A stretch of 64,000 nucleotides of DNA from MED-G105 sp039819085 (GTDB taxonomy: Bacteria > Pseudomonadota > Alphaproteobacteria > Caulobacterales > Parvularculaceae). The translations under genes were made by a program, and so were the position numbers. The notes under the pieces are model-generated. The model worked only from the letters and a program-made list of their open reading frames with translations, ran no database searches and was not told where the DNA came from. Shown here one piece after another: positions 41,975 through 51,215 of the stretch (position 1 is the stretch's first letter; each line of letters begins with the position of its first letter). The DNA lies in the NCBI GenBank assembly GCA_039819085.1, contig JBCBSQ010000002.1, forward strand, positions 239,364 through 303,363, read 5' to 3'.

Positions 41975-43573
41975 CTAGAAATCAAGTCGGCCTTCAGCGC
42001 TGGCCATTTGCGCCGCTGCGCTGTCGCGTCCGCCCGCCGGCGCCTCGGACGCCGCCCCGGCGGCGATTGACGCATCGCCTGCGGTCAATGATTTCGGCGG
42101 CAGGAAGTAACACGTGAAGGCTGACCCCCGCCCAACAGCGCTTTCTACAAAAAGTCCCGCCTTATGGCGGTTCAGAATATGTTTGACGATGGCGAGCCCA
42201 AGCCCGGTGCCGCCGGATTTTTTGCTGTCTTCGACGCTGACGCGATAAAAGCGCTCCGTCAGCCGAGGCAGCGCGGCGCGCGGAATACCGGCGCCGTTGT
42301 CGCGGACCTGAACATAGCGCACCTGTTGAAGCGGCAGATTGTTGCGAGCGGCGAATTGCTCGATCGCGTCGCCGATCCGGTTCGCGTCAAGCTCTTCATC
42401 GCTCGCATCGGCGTCCCGCGCGGCCTCGTCAGAGACGGCAGCCTGCGGCGCCAAGGCGTCTAACGCCGGCGCCGGGCCGTTCCCGACTCTGACCTCAATC
42501 CGCGGCTCGTCGCCGCCATAGCGCACTGCGTTATCGACCAGGTTTTGCACCGCCTGCAGCAACTGATCCCGGTCGCCTTCGACAACCACGCCGTCCGCTT
42601 CAGAACATGCGAAGACGACACGCGCGCCTTGCGCCTCGAAGAGCGGCGCGGAGCCTTCAATCACTTCCTGGGCGACGCGGCACAGATCGATTTCCGCACG
42701 CGGCCTGACATGCTCTTTGAGCTCGATCCGGGACAGCGACATGAGATCGCTTACAAGCCTCTGCATGCGCTCAGCCTGGCCCTGCATAATCGCAAGAAAC
42801 TTCTCCTGAGCCTCCGGATCGGTCTTCGCGTGCCCCCGAAGGGTCTCGATGAATCCGAGGAGCGAAGCGAGAGGCGTGCGCAATTCATGGCTCGCCGCGG
42901 CGATGAAGTCGACGCGCATGCGCTCAACGCGGCGCTCGCTCGTCAGATCACGGATATAGATCATCACCCGATCAGGCGCGCGCCGGTCATGATCGCTTTC
43001 CTTCAAGGGGGCCACAAACGCGCGGCAATGACGCTCCACAGCGCCTGTCGCGGTAAAGTCGACGATCCGCGACTGCGCGCCGGCGGCGACCTCCTGGAAC
43101 GCTTCGTAAACGGATGAGGCGCGCAGGACCGACGTGAAATGACGGTCCTCCAACCATTCAAGATTGACGAACTCCTCCGCCGCCACATTCGCCAGTTCGA
43201 CAACGCCCGACGCGTCTAGAATAAACAGCGGTTCGGGAAGGGATTTTGCGACGCCGCGCACAAGTCTCAGACTCTCAAGCTCGGCGGCCTGAGAGCGAAG
43301 CTCGGTCTCAACAACGCGTTGAACCGGCTCCGCCCAGGCCCTCGCCGCCGACAGCCGATACCGCAAGAGCAATGACCCCACAAAAGCGACCCAGGCGGCT
43401 GGCGCGAGCCAGGCGTTGCGCGCAGCGCCAGAAACCTCAACGACGATCAACACCCCCGCGGCGATCGCCATCGCCCATAGAAAGTCGCGCTTGCGCACCT
43501 CAAGCGCCGTCTCGCGAATGAGGCTTGGCAGGTCTTTCTCGGTCGCCTGTTTATCCGTCTCACGACGGTCCAT
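41975..43573 (-). CDS. phoR: Phosphate sensor histidine kinase PhoR
   Basis: 532 residues. Two membrane helices (about 31-50 and 55-71) are followed by a PAS domain (about 108-210), HisKA with the phosphorylated His229 in ASHELRTPL, and HATPase_c with VQNLVDNAVRYGGDEP, DNGAGIP and GTGLGLAIVKHILNRH. An acidic insert in the ATPase domain (about 385-425) and a disordered C-tail are extra. It is first in phoR-phoU-phoB. In relatives pstSCAB usually lies between phoR and phoU; here it does not. Confidence 0.92.
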   Translation of the reverse strand: MDRRETDKQATEKDLPSLIRETALEVRKRDFLWAMAIAAGVLIVVEVSGAARNAWLAPAAWVAFVGSLLLRYRLSAARAWAEPVQRVVETELRSQAAELESLRLVRGVAKSLPEPLFILDASGVVELANVAAEEFVNLEWLEDRHFTSVLRASSVYEAFQEVAAGAQSRIVDFTATGAVERHCRAFVAPLKESDHDRRAPDRVMIYIRDLTSERRVERMRVDFIAAASHELRTPLASLLGFIETLRGHAKTDPEAQEKFLAIMQGQAERMQRLVSDLMSLSRIELKEHVRPRAEIDLCRVAQEVIEGSAPLFEAQGARVVFACSEADGVVVEGDRDQLLQAVQNLVDNAVRYGGDEPRIEVRVGNGPAPALDALAPQAAVSDEAARDADASDEELDANRIGDAIEQFAARNNLPLQQVRYVQVRDNGAGIPRAALPRLTERFYRVSVEDSKKSGGTGLGLAIVKHILNRHKAGLFVESAVGRGSAFTCYFLPPKSLTAGDASIAAGAASEAPAGGRDSAAAQMASAEGRLDF

Positions 43574-43717
43574 CAGCAGTAACGTTCCCTAAGTTCAACA
43601 AGAAGTTCGCCAAGAAGTTCGTCTGCAAATCAGTCCAAGAGCTTGCCTTGTAGTCAATCCAAAAAAATGACGTCGAGCATCGGACGTCGCGTCACGACCA
43701 ATCACCCGCGCCGAAAA

Positions 43718-44173
43718 TCAACCGCGGGGACGCAGGAACGCAAAGACAAGACCGCCAAGCCCGCCGGCGACCGCCTGCAGCGTGAGGCCAAACGCGTCCC
43801 GCGCCCCGCCGATCGCGCCTGTGCCGCCGCCAAACAAGACCGTATTGATGATGTGGATAACTCCCGCCAGCGCCGCCGCGCCGGCGATCGGATAAGCGAT
43901 CGGCGCCAGCGGCCGCAGGATTCGTTTCACGACAAACGCCACTGCGAACCCGATCCCCAACGCAATGGCCGCGATCGCGCCAAAGGACGGCGCGCCATCG
44001 AAAGCGAGGCCCCTCAGGTTCTCGAAATAGGTCTGCGCCTGTTGCGCCGGCGTGTAGACGCCGCCGATCGCCGCCTGCTTGGCGATGATCTGCTGCGTGT
44101 AAAACGCAGATGAGGCCATCACCGAGGTCGCCGCCGCGACGAGAAACGCGATCGCGGTTCGAATTATGCCCAT
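43718..44173 (-). CDS. Small multi-pass membrane protein, unknown
   Basis: 151 residues with hydrophobic segments near 3-22, 60-80, 87-108 and 125-148. A polar loop contains QQIIAKQAAIGGVYTPAQQAQTYFENLRG. No recognised motif. It begins at ATG 44173 in a divergent arrangement with the PQQ dehydrogenase gene (162 bp). It precedes phoR by 144 bp on the same strand. Confidence 0.6.
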   Translation of the reverse strand: MGIIRTAIAFLVAAATSVMASSAFYTQQIIAKQAAIGGVYTPAQQAQTYFENLRGLAFDGAPSFGAIAAIALGIGFAVAFVVKRILRPLAPIAYPIAGAAALAGVIHIINTVLFGGGTGAIGGARDAFGLTLQAVAGGLGGLVFAFLRPRG

Positions 44174-44335
44174 TGCGCCGCCCCTGCTCCGTGGATGGTT
44201 TCTTTAAAGCCTGGCCAAATGCGAAATCGCCCGACGCGGATGTTCCCACCTCGCTGGTCAGGCGTCCAGAGCGCCCTTGCCTGCGCGCTGCGCGACGCTT
44301 AGGCAATACCCGCCGACAGTCAGGAGGTCCCGCCA

Positions 44336-45562
44336 ATGTCGAAGCCAGCCATCAAATCGCCCGCGCAGGCGCCCGCAGCTTTGGCCGCGCTGCTAGGCGG
44401 CGCGCTGCTCGTCGCCTGCTCAGGCGGGACCGACGCAACAGCCGCTCAAGAGGCCGGGGCGAAGGGCGGGGGCGACGCCGCGCTGCAAAAGACCCTCGCC
44501 GATCCAGCGCCCATGGGTGAGCTCGCCCTCAATATTGAGACGCTGGCGGAGGGACTGGAAAATCCATGGGCCATCGCTTTCCTGCCTGGCGGGGATATTC
44601 TCGTTTCGGAGCGTCCGGGCCGTATCCGGGTTGTGCGCGACGGCGCGCTCGTCGAAGCGCCGGTTGGCGGGGTTCCGGACGTCGTCGCCTGGAATCAGGG
44701 CGGCCTGTTCGATATTCTGCCGCACCCGGATTTTTCCGAAAACCGCACGCTCTATATTGCTTACGCCCATGGCGACCGGGAGGCGAACGCCACCCGCATC
44801 GCACGCGCAACCTTCGACGGTTCGACGCTGTCCGACCTGACGCCGATATACGATGCGATCCCGGCGAAAGACACCGGCCATCATTTCGGCGGCAAGCTCG
44901 TCTGGGGCCCGGACGACAAGATCTACCTCACGGTCGGCGAAGGATCGAAGTACAAGGAGCGCGCCCAGGAAATGGCCACAAGCTTCGGCGCGGTCATTCG
45001 AATCAACCCGGACGGTTCGATCCCGGCGGACAATCCGGACTTTGGCGCGGGCACCGCCCCCGGCCTATACTCGAAGGGCCACCGCAACCCGCAAGGGCTC
45101 GCCTATGACGGCGTCCGAGACGTCCTCTGGGAGCATGAGCACGGCCCCCGCGGCGGCGATGAGATCAACATTGTGGAGCCAGGCGCGAATTACGGATGGC
45201 CGCTCGCATCCTACGGCATCGACTATAATGGCGCGCGCATAACGCCGTTTACGGAGTATGAAGGAACGAAGCAGCCTTTCAAATACTGGACGCCGTCGAT
45301 CGCGCCCTCCGGCCTTGCGGTTTATCGCGGCGAGGTTTTCCCGGACGACTGGGACGGCGACCTTCTCGTCGGCGCGCTTGCCGGCGAGGCGCTTCACCGC
45401 GTCGACCTCAACGGCATGACAGAGGTCGGCGAGGAACGCTATGACCTCGGCGGCCGGGTGCGCGATGTTCGCGTCGGTCCGGACGGCGCCATCTACGCCA
45501 CAATCGAGGATCGACGCGGCGCGCCTGTAGGCAAACTTCTACGCGTGACGCCCACGGATTAA
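44336..45562 (+). CDS. PQQ-dependent sugar dehydrogenase lipoprotein (YliI/Asd-type)
   Basis: 408 residues. The signal ends in LLVAC (Cys about 28). The six-bladed beta-propeller carries the aldose sugar dehydrogenase motifs: LENPWAIAFLPGGDILVSER, the catalytic His in DTGHHFGGKLVWGPDDKIY, HRNPQGLAYD, EHEHGPRGGDEINIVEPGANYGWP and PSIAPSGLAVY. Soluble YliI-type enzymes oxidise aldoses with PQQ at the periplasmic face. PQQ synthesis genes are not nearby. Convergent with the BCCT transporter (8-bp gap). Confidence 0.9.
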   Translation: MSKPAIKSPAQAPAALAALLGGALLVACSGGTDATAAQEAGAKGGGDAALQKTLADPAPMGELALNIETLAEGLENPWAIAFLPGGDILVSERPGRIRVVRDGALVEAPVGGVPDVVAWNQGGLFDILPHPDFSENRTLYIAYAHGDREANATRIARATFDGSTLSDLTPIYDAIPAKDTGHHFGGKLVWGPDDKIYLTVGEGSKYKERAQEMATSFGAVIRINPDGSIPADNPDFGAGTAPGLYSKGHRNPQGLAYDGVRDVLWEHEHGPRGGDEINIVEPGANYGWPLASYGIDYNGARITPFTEYEGTKQPFKYWTPSIAPSGLAVYRGEVFPDDWDGDLLVGALAGEALHRVDLNGMTEVGEERYDLGGRVRDVRVGPDGAIYATIEDRRGAPVGKLLRVTPTD

Positions 45563-45570
45563 ACCGATCT

Positions 45571-47232
45571 TTAGCGCGGCGCCTCCGATGCGGCGCGCGC
45601 ATTCGGGTGCTGATTGATGGACGAGGCGGGGCGCGCCATCAGCCGCACGAGCGCGACGACTGATCCAAATATGATCAGCATGCCGGGCGCGCCGCCGAGG
45701 TTGGACAACATCCGCACCCCATCAATCCCGTTCGTCGCCGTCATCAGCCAGGCGACGGCGCCGATCAGAACGCCCCAGAAGATCTTGATCCAAAGCCCTT
45801 CGCCGGGCGCCTCATCAGACTGGCGGGACGCAGGCGAACAGACGCTGGCGATGGAGTGGGTGTTCGAATCCATCGCGGTCACGAACGAGATAAAGGTCGT
45901 AAACAGAAAGATCGCGCCCATGATCGCGGCGAGCGGCAATTCACCGAGCACCGCATAGATGACGCCTTCCGGGCCGCGCGCCTCAAGGGCGGCCGTCATG
46001 GCGCCGCCCGACGTCTGATCAATCCCGATCACGGCGCCGCCGAAAATCGACATCCAGACGACGCCGAAAGAGGCCGGGAAAACCATCGTAAAAAGCAAGA
46101 ACTCCCGCACCGTGTAGCCGACCGCGATCCGGCCAAGAAACAACGCCGTGATCGGCGCCCATGCGGCCCAATTCGCAAAGTAGTACATGGTCCAGTCGCG
46201 CCGCCATTGCTCATCTTCGGCGCCCGGCGCCGCAAGCGAGCGCGGCAGGAAAGTCGACGCGTACTCACCGACCGCGCCCGCAGCCGATTTGACGATGTGA
46301 AGACTTGGCCCCGCAATGAACACAAACGCGGCGAGCAGAAAGAAGAATCGCACGTTTACGTCAGACAGAATTCGAATGCCGCGCTGCAGCCCCGTCACTG
46401 ACGAAGCCACGAACGTCAACACAATCAACAGACTGACAATCAGGCGCGCGATCGGACCGTCCGGCGCGCCGAACCCGGCGGCGAGACCGTCCGCAAGCGT
46501 CATCATTCCCGCCCCGAGCGAGGCGGCCACCCCCGCCACGAGCGCCAGGAGCGCGATTGCGTCGAGGATTTCCGCGCCCCTGCCAGTCGCCGCATCGCCA
46601 ATCGCAAACCGCAATGGCGCGCTCAAGGAATAGGATCGCCCGAAATTGTAGTAGGCGAGCGCAAACGCGAGCGCAGGCACGGCGTACATCGCATACGGCG
46701 TAAAGGACCAATGGAGATAGAGTGTGGAGAGGGAAAACTGCGACGCCGCAACGCTGCGCGCTTCCGCATCGGAAAACGACGGCGGCGCATTGAAGTGCAT
46801 GATCGGTTCAGCGACGCCCCAGAACAGGATGCCCGTCGCGATTGTCGTACACAGTGTAATCGAGAACCAGTTCCAGCGGCTTAGAATAGGCCGGGCCTTA
46901 GCGCCGCCGATCCTGACGCCGCCAAGAGGCGACACCGCGGCGGCGATAACCGTCAGTACAGCAACGAACCCGCCAAGCGTGAACGCCCATCCGACCGATC
47001 CCAGAATAGAAACATGAACCGCGGTCGCGGCGGCGAGAAATCCTTCGAAGTCGATGAGGCTCGCCGCGACCGCGACAAGGAGAATGAGCGCGGGCGGCCA
47101 GAAAACCAGCGGTCGAACATGACGACGAAATGCGGCGACGAGGGCGAGCGGTGCAGGTAGGCTGACGGAATCACGAAAGGCGATCGGTTTTCTCCGGCGG
47201 CGCGGCCGCCCATCCGCGACCGCGCTTGCCAT
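45571..47232 (-). CDS. BCCT-family (betaine/carnitine/choline) transporter
   Basis: 553 residues with 12 membrane segments. The family's Trp-rich stretch in helix 8 is present: DWTMYYFANWAAWAPITALFLGRIAVGYTVREF parts, and early WGVAEPIMHF. The late SFVTAMDSNTHSIASVCS also fits the family. It imports quaternary amines such as glycine betaine using sodium or proton gradients, mainly for osmoprotection. Substrate specificity cannot be set from sequence by eye. No adjacent regulator. Confidence 0.9.
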   Translation of the reverse strand: MASAVADGRPRRRRKPIAFRDSVSLPAPLALVAAFRRHVRPLVFWPPALILLVAVAASLIDFEGFLAAATAVHVSILGSVGWAFTLGGFVAVLTVIAAAVSPLGGVRIGGAKARPILSRWNWFSITLCTTIATGILFWGVAEPIMHFNAPPSFSDAEARSVAASQFSLSTLYLHWSFTPYAMYAVPALAFALAYYNFGRSYSLSAPLRFAIGDAATGRGAEILDAIALLALVAGVAASLGAGMMTLADGLAAGFGAPDGPIARLIVSLLIVLTFVASSVTGLQRGIRILSDVNVRFFFLLAAFVFIAGPSLHIVKSAAGAVGEYASTFLPRSLAAPGAEDEQWRRDWTMYYFANWAAWAPITALFLGRIAVGYTVREFLLFTMVFPASFGVVWMSIFGGAVIGIDQTSGGAMTAALEARGPEGVIYAVLGELPLAAIMGAIFLFTTFISFVTAMDSNTHSIASVCSPASRQSDEAPGEGLWIKIFWGVLIGAVAWLMTATNGIDGVRMLSNLGGAPGMLIIFGSVVALVRLMARPASSINQHPNARAASEAPR

Positions 47233-47290
47233 TAGAGCCGATCAGGCGTTTCGATGCAAAACGCGCCTAAGGATGCACCGATCCTCGGCG

Positions 47291-47485
47291 CTATTCGCGT
47301 TCGTCAATGATCGGCGTTGTGGAATCGTCGCCGTCATAGGCTTCTTCGAGCGGATCAAACTTTCCGTCCCCTTCCACGATCTCATCCGCCGCGACAGCGC
47401 CCGCGCCGATAAGCGCAGCGACGCAGCCGGACGTCAACGACGCGCCGGCCACCAAAAGCGCTGCTTGCGCTACTCGTTTCATCAT
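47291..47485 (-). CDS. Small lipoprotein
   Basis: 64 residues. A lipoprotein signal ends in LTSGC (Cys21), followed by a hydrophobic Ala/Gly stretch and a very acidic tail (EGDGKFDPLEEAYDGDD). Unknown function. It is the first gene downstream of rpsP on the same strand (102-bp gap), the place where rimM would usually be. Confidence 0.65.
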   Translation of the reverse strand: MMKRVAQAALLVAGASLTSGCVAALIGAGAVAADEIVEGDGKFDPLEEAYDGDDSTTPIIDERE

Positions 47486-47587
47486 GCCCGTCTCCTATTC
47501 CGACTTCATGCCGCCGCCCTCCGGGGCGACGCGCTTCGAAGGTCACTCGATTGGCTTTACACCACGTTGACGGGGAAGGCCGCAGGT

Positions 47588-48016
47588 TTATTCCGCCGCA
47601 GTTTCTTCGGCAGGCGCTTCTTCGGCTGGCGCTTCTTCGGCTGGCGCGGCGGCGGCTTCCTCGGCTGCGGCCTTGGCGGCGGCTTCCTTCTCGGCCTTCT
47701 CCTCAGCGCGCGCTTTGGCTTTTTCGCCAGGCTCGGCCTTCTTCGGGTTGTCGCCGCGCTCCCACTTCACAAGGTCCTGGGCCGCGAAGAAGCGCGCGAC
47801 GCGGTCGGTCGGCTTCGCGCCAACGCCGAGCCAGTGCTTCGCGCGGTCAACGTCGAACTGAACGCGCTTTTCATCGTCTTTCGCGAGAAGCGGGTTATAC
47901 GCGCCGATTTTCTCGATGAAGCGGCCGTCCCGCGGCATGCGGCTGTCGGCGACGACGATCGAGTAGTAAGGGCGTTTTTTCGCGCCGCCCCGGGCGAGCC
48001 TGATTTTCAGTGACAT
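47588..48016 (-). CDS. rpsP: 30S ribosomal protein S16
   Basis: 142 residues. The conserved S16 core (1-80) starts SLKIRLARGGAKKRPYYSIVVADSR pieces and includes FIEKIGAYNPL. The C-terminal tail of about 50 residues is Ala/Glu/Lys-rich and ends in three PAEEA-type repeats encoded by exact 15-bp units. S16 is often extended in alphaproteobacteria. GGAAAACC precedes ATG 48016. Normally followed by rimM-trmD-rplS, but not here. Confidence 0.96.
   Translation of the reverse strand: MSLKIRLARGGAKKRPYYSIVVADSRMPRDGRFIEKIGAYNPLLAKDDEKRVQFDVDRAKHWLGVGAKPTDRVARFFAAQDLVKWERGDNPKKAEPGEKAKARAEEKAEKEAAAKAAAEEAAAAPAEEAPAEEAPAEETAAE
47603..47647. repeat. 15-bp tandem repeat in rpsP tail
   Basis: Three in-frame copies of TTCTTCGGC(A/T)GGCGC at 47603-47617, 47618-47632 and 47633-47647; the last two are identical. 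They encode the repeated APAEE units. Confidence 0.85.
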
Positions 48017-48067
48017 TTTGGTTTTCCTTCGATTGTATTCGCAAAGCTTAGTCAGAAATAAACCTGG

Positions 48068-48757
48068 TCAAGTTTGGTATCGTTTTGCAAAAGCCCCGCC
48101 TTTCCGCGTCAAGTAGGTAAGCATCTTTACCGTCTCGCCATGGGCTCCAGCGAACTTGTATGTTTCGTCCGCCAAAGAACGCCAATTCCAACCCCCTCCG
48201 AAACCGGCAATCACGTTGCCTTCCACGGTGCTCCTTATTGGGGCTTCCGAAAATACAGGTTTCTCGGAATCAAAAATTGCTGCGAGGTGGATTGAAACCG
48301 GATACGCGTTTACCCAGAGTTCAACGCCCGGCGGCTTCGCGATGAAGCCGGTCAACCAAGAATGGTATCGCGTCAATAGAGACGTCGGATCAAGCGTCAT
48401 CAATACCGTTTTGAGCCCTCTGGCTCCCAACCTTTTCGCGAGCTTGAACGCGGTGTCACCGCCATTGCTCCAACCCACAATAATTGTCTCGTCCGCATCG
48501 GCGCCGATCGACTTTTCAATCAGCGAAGCGCCGTTCCATACGTTATGTTTGTAGTCGAGCGGGTCATCATTATCTCTGGGCAACCCCGTCCAGGAAAAAT
48601 AGATGACTTGATCAATTCTCAAGGCCGGTGCGTTTGATTTAAGAATATTCGCCAAGGGGCTATTCACGCCGCCAGACGTCAGCTTAAGGATTGTTTGGCC
48701 ATCACTAGCCAACCCTCTTTCTGAGTTTCCTCCAACCCCAATAACGCGCGCCATCAC
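48068..48757 (-). CDS. Alpha/beta-hydrolase-like protein, lower GC, between rpsP and ffh
   Basis: 229 residues from GTG 48757 (or ATG 48754). A Gly-rich start (ARVIGVGGNSERG) is followed by YFSWTGLPRD and a nucleophile-elbow motif IIVGWSNGGDTAFKLA (GxSxG). That is the pattern of alpha/beta hydrolases acting on lipids or glycans. A later GNVIAGFGGGWNWRSLADETYKFAGAHGETV carries a possible catalytic His. G+C is visibly lower than in the flanking ribosomal and SRP genes, and codon choice is less biased, so recent acquisition is likely. Function unknown. Confidence 0.7.
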   Translation of the reverse strand: MMARVIGVGGNSERGLASDGQTILKLTSGGVNSPLANILKSNAPALRIDQVIYFSWTGLPRDNDDPLDYKHNVWNGASLIEKSIGADADETIIVGWSNGGDTAFKLAKRLGARGLKTVLMTLDPTSLLTRYHSWLTGFIAKPPGVELWVNAYPVSIHLAAIFDSEKPVFSEAPIRSTVEGNVIAGFGGGWNWRSLADETYKFAGAHGETVKMLTYLTRKGGAFAKRYQT

Positions 48758-48863
48758 AGTGTTTCCCAGTTGAGGTGAAGTTTCGGCGCAAGCACCAACA
48801 CGGGAGGATACTCCCCACGTCCGAGTTTAAGACGACAGACTGATTCCGAAGACCGGTCTTCAA

Positions 48864-50432
48864 TCATTTTTTCTTCCCACCCAATCCAGGCAACCCGCCG
48901 CCCATCATGCCGGGGCCGCCCATGCCGGGCGGCAGGACACCCTGCCCCTTCATGGCCTTCTCAAGGGCGTCGAAGTCGATGTCCTCCGCCCCCGGCGCAT
49001 CCTGGCCGCCCTTGCCGCCACCGGGCGCGCCGGGGAGAGCGGGATCAGGCATGCCGCCCATCGCTCCGCCCATCCCAGGCATTTGGCCGGCGAGCTGCGC
49101 GGCCATTTTCTTCATGCCTCCCTTGCCCATCTTCTTCATCATGTCCGCCATCTGACGGTGCGCCTTGATGAGCTTGTTGATCTCCTGAACCGTCGTGCCG
49201 GAGCCTTTCGCGATGCGTTTCTTGCGCGAGGCGTTCAAAAGCTTCGGCTGGGCGCGCTCCTTTTTCGTCATGGAGCTGATGATCGCCTCCCGGCGGACGA
49301 TTTCCTTGTCGTCGAGGCCGCCGGCCTGATCGACCATCTTTTTCATCTTGCCCATGCCGGGCATGAGGCCGAGGATCGCGCCCATGCCGCCCATTTTGCG
49401 CATCTGTTTGAACTGGTCGGCGAGGTCGTTCATGTCGAACTCCCCTTTCGCCATCCGCTTGGCCTGTTTCTTGGCCTTTTCGATGTCGAGTTCTTCGGAC
49501 GCTTTCTCCACGAGTGAGACGATGTCGCCCATGCCGAGAATGCGGCCGGCCATGCGTTCCGGATCAAAGGTATCGAGCGCGTCGGTCTTCTCACCGACGC
49601 CGACGAACTTGATCGGCGCGCCGGTGACCGCGCGCATGGAGAGCGCCGCGCCGCCGCGCCCGTCGCCGTCGAGCCGCGTCAGGACGACGCCGGTGACGGG
49701 CACGCGCTCTTTAAATTTCTCCGCCGTCTGAACAGCGTCCTGGCCAGTCAGACTATCCAGCACCAGGAGCGTTTCGATCGGCTTCGCCAGCCCGTGGATT
49801 TCAGCGACTTCGGCCATCAACTGCTCGTCAATGGACAGCCGGCCCGCCGTGTCGAGCATGACGACGTCGTACCCGCCGAGCTTGCCCGCCTCCATTGCGC
49901 GCCCGGCGATCTGCGTCGGCGTCTGGCCGTCGATGATGGGCAGGGTCTTCACGCCCACCTGCTCGCCCAGAATGGCGAGCTGCTCCATCGCCGCCGGCCG
50001 CCGCGTGTCGAGCGAGGCCATCAGGACCTTCTTCTTTTCGCGCTTTTCGAGGCGGGCGGCGATTTTCGCCGTGGTCGTTGTTTTACCCGAGCCCTGAAGG
50101 CCGACCATCAGGATCGGCGCCGGCGGGGACATCGCGAGGCTGAGCTGGCCCTCTTCGGCGGCGTCGCGCCCGCCCAGCATGTCGACGAGCGCGTCATGGA
50201 CGATCTTGACGACCTGCTGTCCGGGCGTCACCGAGCGCAGGACTTCCTGGCCGACCGCGCGCTCCTTCACCTTGGCGACGAACTCCTTCGCCACAGGCAG
50301 CGCCACGTCGGCCTCAAGCAGCGCGACGCGCACCTCCCGCAAGGCCGCCGTCACGTCCTTCTCTTCAAGGGCGCCCTTCCCACGCAGCCCCTCGAAGATC
50401 GATCCCAGCCGTTCGCTTAGGTTCTCAAACAT
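48864..50432 (-). CDS. ffh: Signal recognition particle protein Ffh
   Basis: 522 residues, full NG+M architecture. The GTPase has G1 GLQGSGKTTTTAKIA, DTAGRLSIDEQLM, TRLDGDGRGGAALS and the G5 region VGVGEKTDALDTFD. The methionine-rich M domain (about 330-440) binds 4.5S RNA and signal sequences. The tail is Gly/Met/Pro-rich. It targets nascent membrane proteins to FtsY. Separated from rpsP by the foreign-looking hydrolase gene. Confidence 0.97.
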   Translation of the reverse strand: MFENLSERLGSIFEGLRGKGALEEKDVTAALREVRVALLEADVALPVAKEFVAKVKERAVGQEVLRSVTPGQQVVKIVHDALVDMLGGRDAAEEGQLSLAMSPPAPILMVGLQGSGKTTTTAKIAARLEKREKKKVLMASLDTRRPAAMEQLAILGEQVGVKTLPIIDGQTPTQIAGRAMEAGKLGGYDVVMLDTAGRLSIDEQLMAEVAEIHGLAKPIETLLVLDSLTGQDAVQTAEKFKERVPVTGVVLTRLDGDGRGGAALSMRAVTGAPIKFVGVGEKTDALDTFDPERMAGRILGMGDIVSLVEKASEELDIEKAKKQAKRMAKGEFDMNDLADQFKQMRKMGGMGAILGLMPGMGKMKKMVDQAGGLDDKEIVRREAIISSMTKKERAQPKLLNASRKKRIAKGSGTTVQEINKLIKAHRQMADMMKKMGKGGMKKMAAQLAGQMPGMGGAMGGMPDPALPGAPGGGKGGQDAPGAEDIDFDALEKAMKGQGVLPPGMGGPGMMGGGLPGLGGKKK

Positions 50433-50684
50433 CCGCTTCGCCTTTCTTCCCGAGACTTGCCGACGGCCACACGCCGAACGGCAAACGCCGCCGTGAGGGC
50501 GTTACCCCGACGGCGGGACGTCCCCGGCCTCGTCTCTCATATAGGACGCCGTTTCCGGCGTGGGCGAGAGGGTCGTGACGGCGGACGCGGGAAGGATCGC
50601 TTTCCCGATTAGGTCAGCTGAGGCTTAAAGCGGATCGGCCAATGAATGGCAAGGCCGGCGTCGAGCGAACATTTGCGCGGTCCG
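50433..50684. other. Intergenic leader upstream of ffh
   Basis: 252 bp with no gene. A small CGCCG-TTTC-CGGCG hairpin is present near 50550-50563. A GGCGAAG-type Shine-Dalgarno precedes ffh. Presumed ffh promoter and 3' end of the cytochrome gene. Confidence 0.35.
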
Positions 50685-51209
50685 TCAATTCCTTGGCGGG
50701 TAGTCAGGCGACTTATAGACGCCCATGGACGGCAGATCCGGCTTGAACTCGATGTGGCAGGCCTCACACGCCGCAACGAGGCGGTCGCCCGCAAGCCCCA
50801 GAGCGCCGACGTCGCGCGCTTTCGCCGCTTCAAGCGCCTCCATGCCGGCGGCGCTCATTTCGTCGGCCATCCTGATCCAGTCCGGTTCGCTGACCCACTC
50901 GCTGTCATGCGGCCCATTTCCGGCAATCTGGATCAGCTTGCCGCCGACGGCCACCTGATAGGCGTAGTATTCGGCGTTGCGCCATTCCGCGTCGGTCTCG
51001 GGCGGTTCATAGGCGTCGAGCCAAAGCGGCTCTGACGCGTAGGTCACCAGCGCGACCATCGTCTCGTTGATGCTGACCGGCAATTCGACCTGCGCCGGTA
51101 AGCGAGGGCCGCTTCGCTCACTTGCGTCCGAAGATGACTGCCCGGAGCACGAAGCCGCGCCCACCGCCACCAGGAGCGCGACCAGACTCATGTTGAAGCG
51201 TCGACCCAT
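50685..51209 (-). CDS. Cytochrome c'-like (class II) lipoprotein
   Basis: 174 residues from ATG 51209. The signal ends in GAASC (Cys about 21). The C-terminal heme site is ACEACHIEF (CxxCH), placed near the end of a helical domain as in cytochrome c' / c-556 proteins. The first part has NETMVALVTYASEPLW and YAYQVAVGGKLIQIAG. Likely periplasmic, with a role in electron transfer or NO binding. Upstream lie four 15-bp units, each carrying an AAAGGCGA-like site. Confidence 0.82.
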   Translation of the reverse strand: MGRRFNMSLVALLVAVGAASCSGQSSSDASERSGPRLPAQVELPVSINETMVALVTYASEPLWLDAYEPPETDAEWRNAEYYAYQVAVGGKLIQIAGNGPHDSEWVSEPDWIRMADEMSAAGMEALEAAKARDVGALGLAGDRLVAACEACHIEFKPDLPSMGVYKSPDYPPRN

Positions 51210-51215
51210 TGCCTT

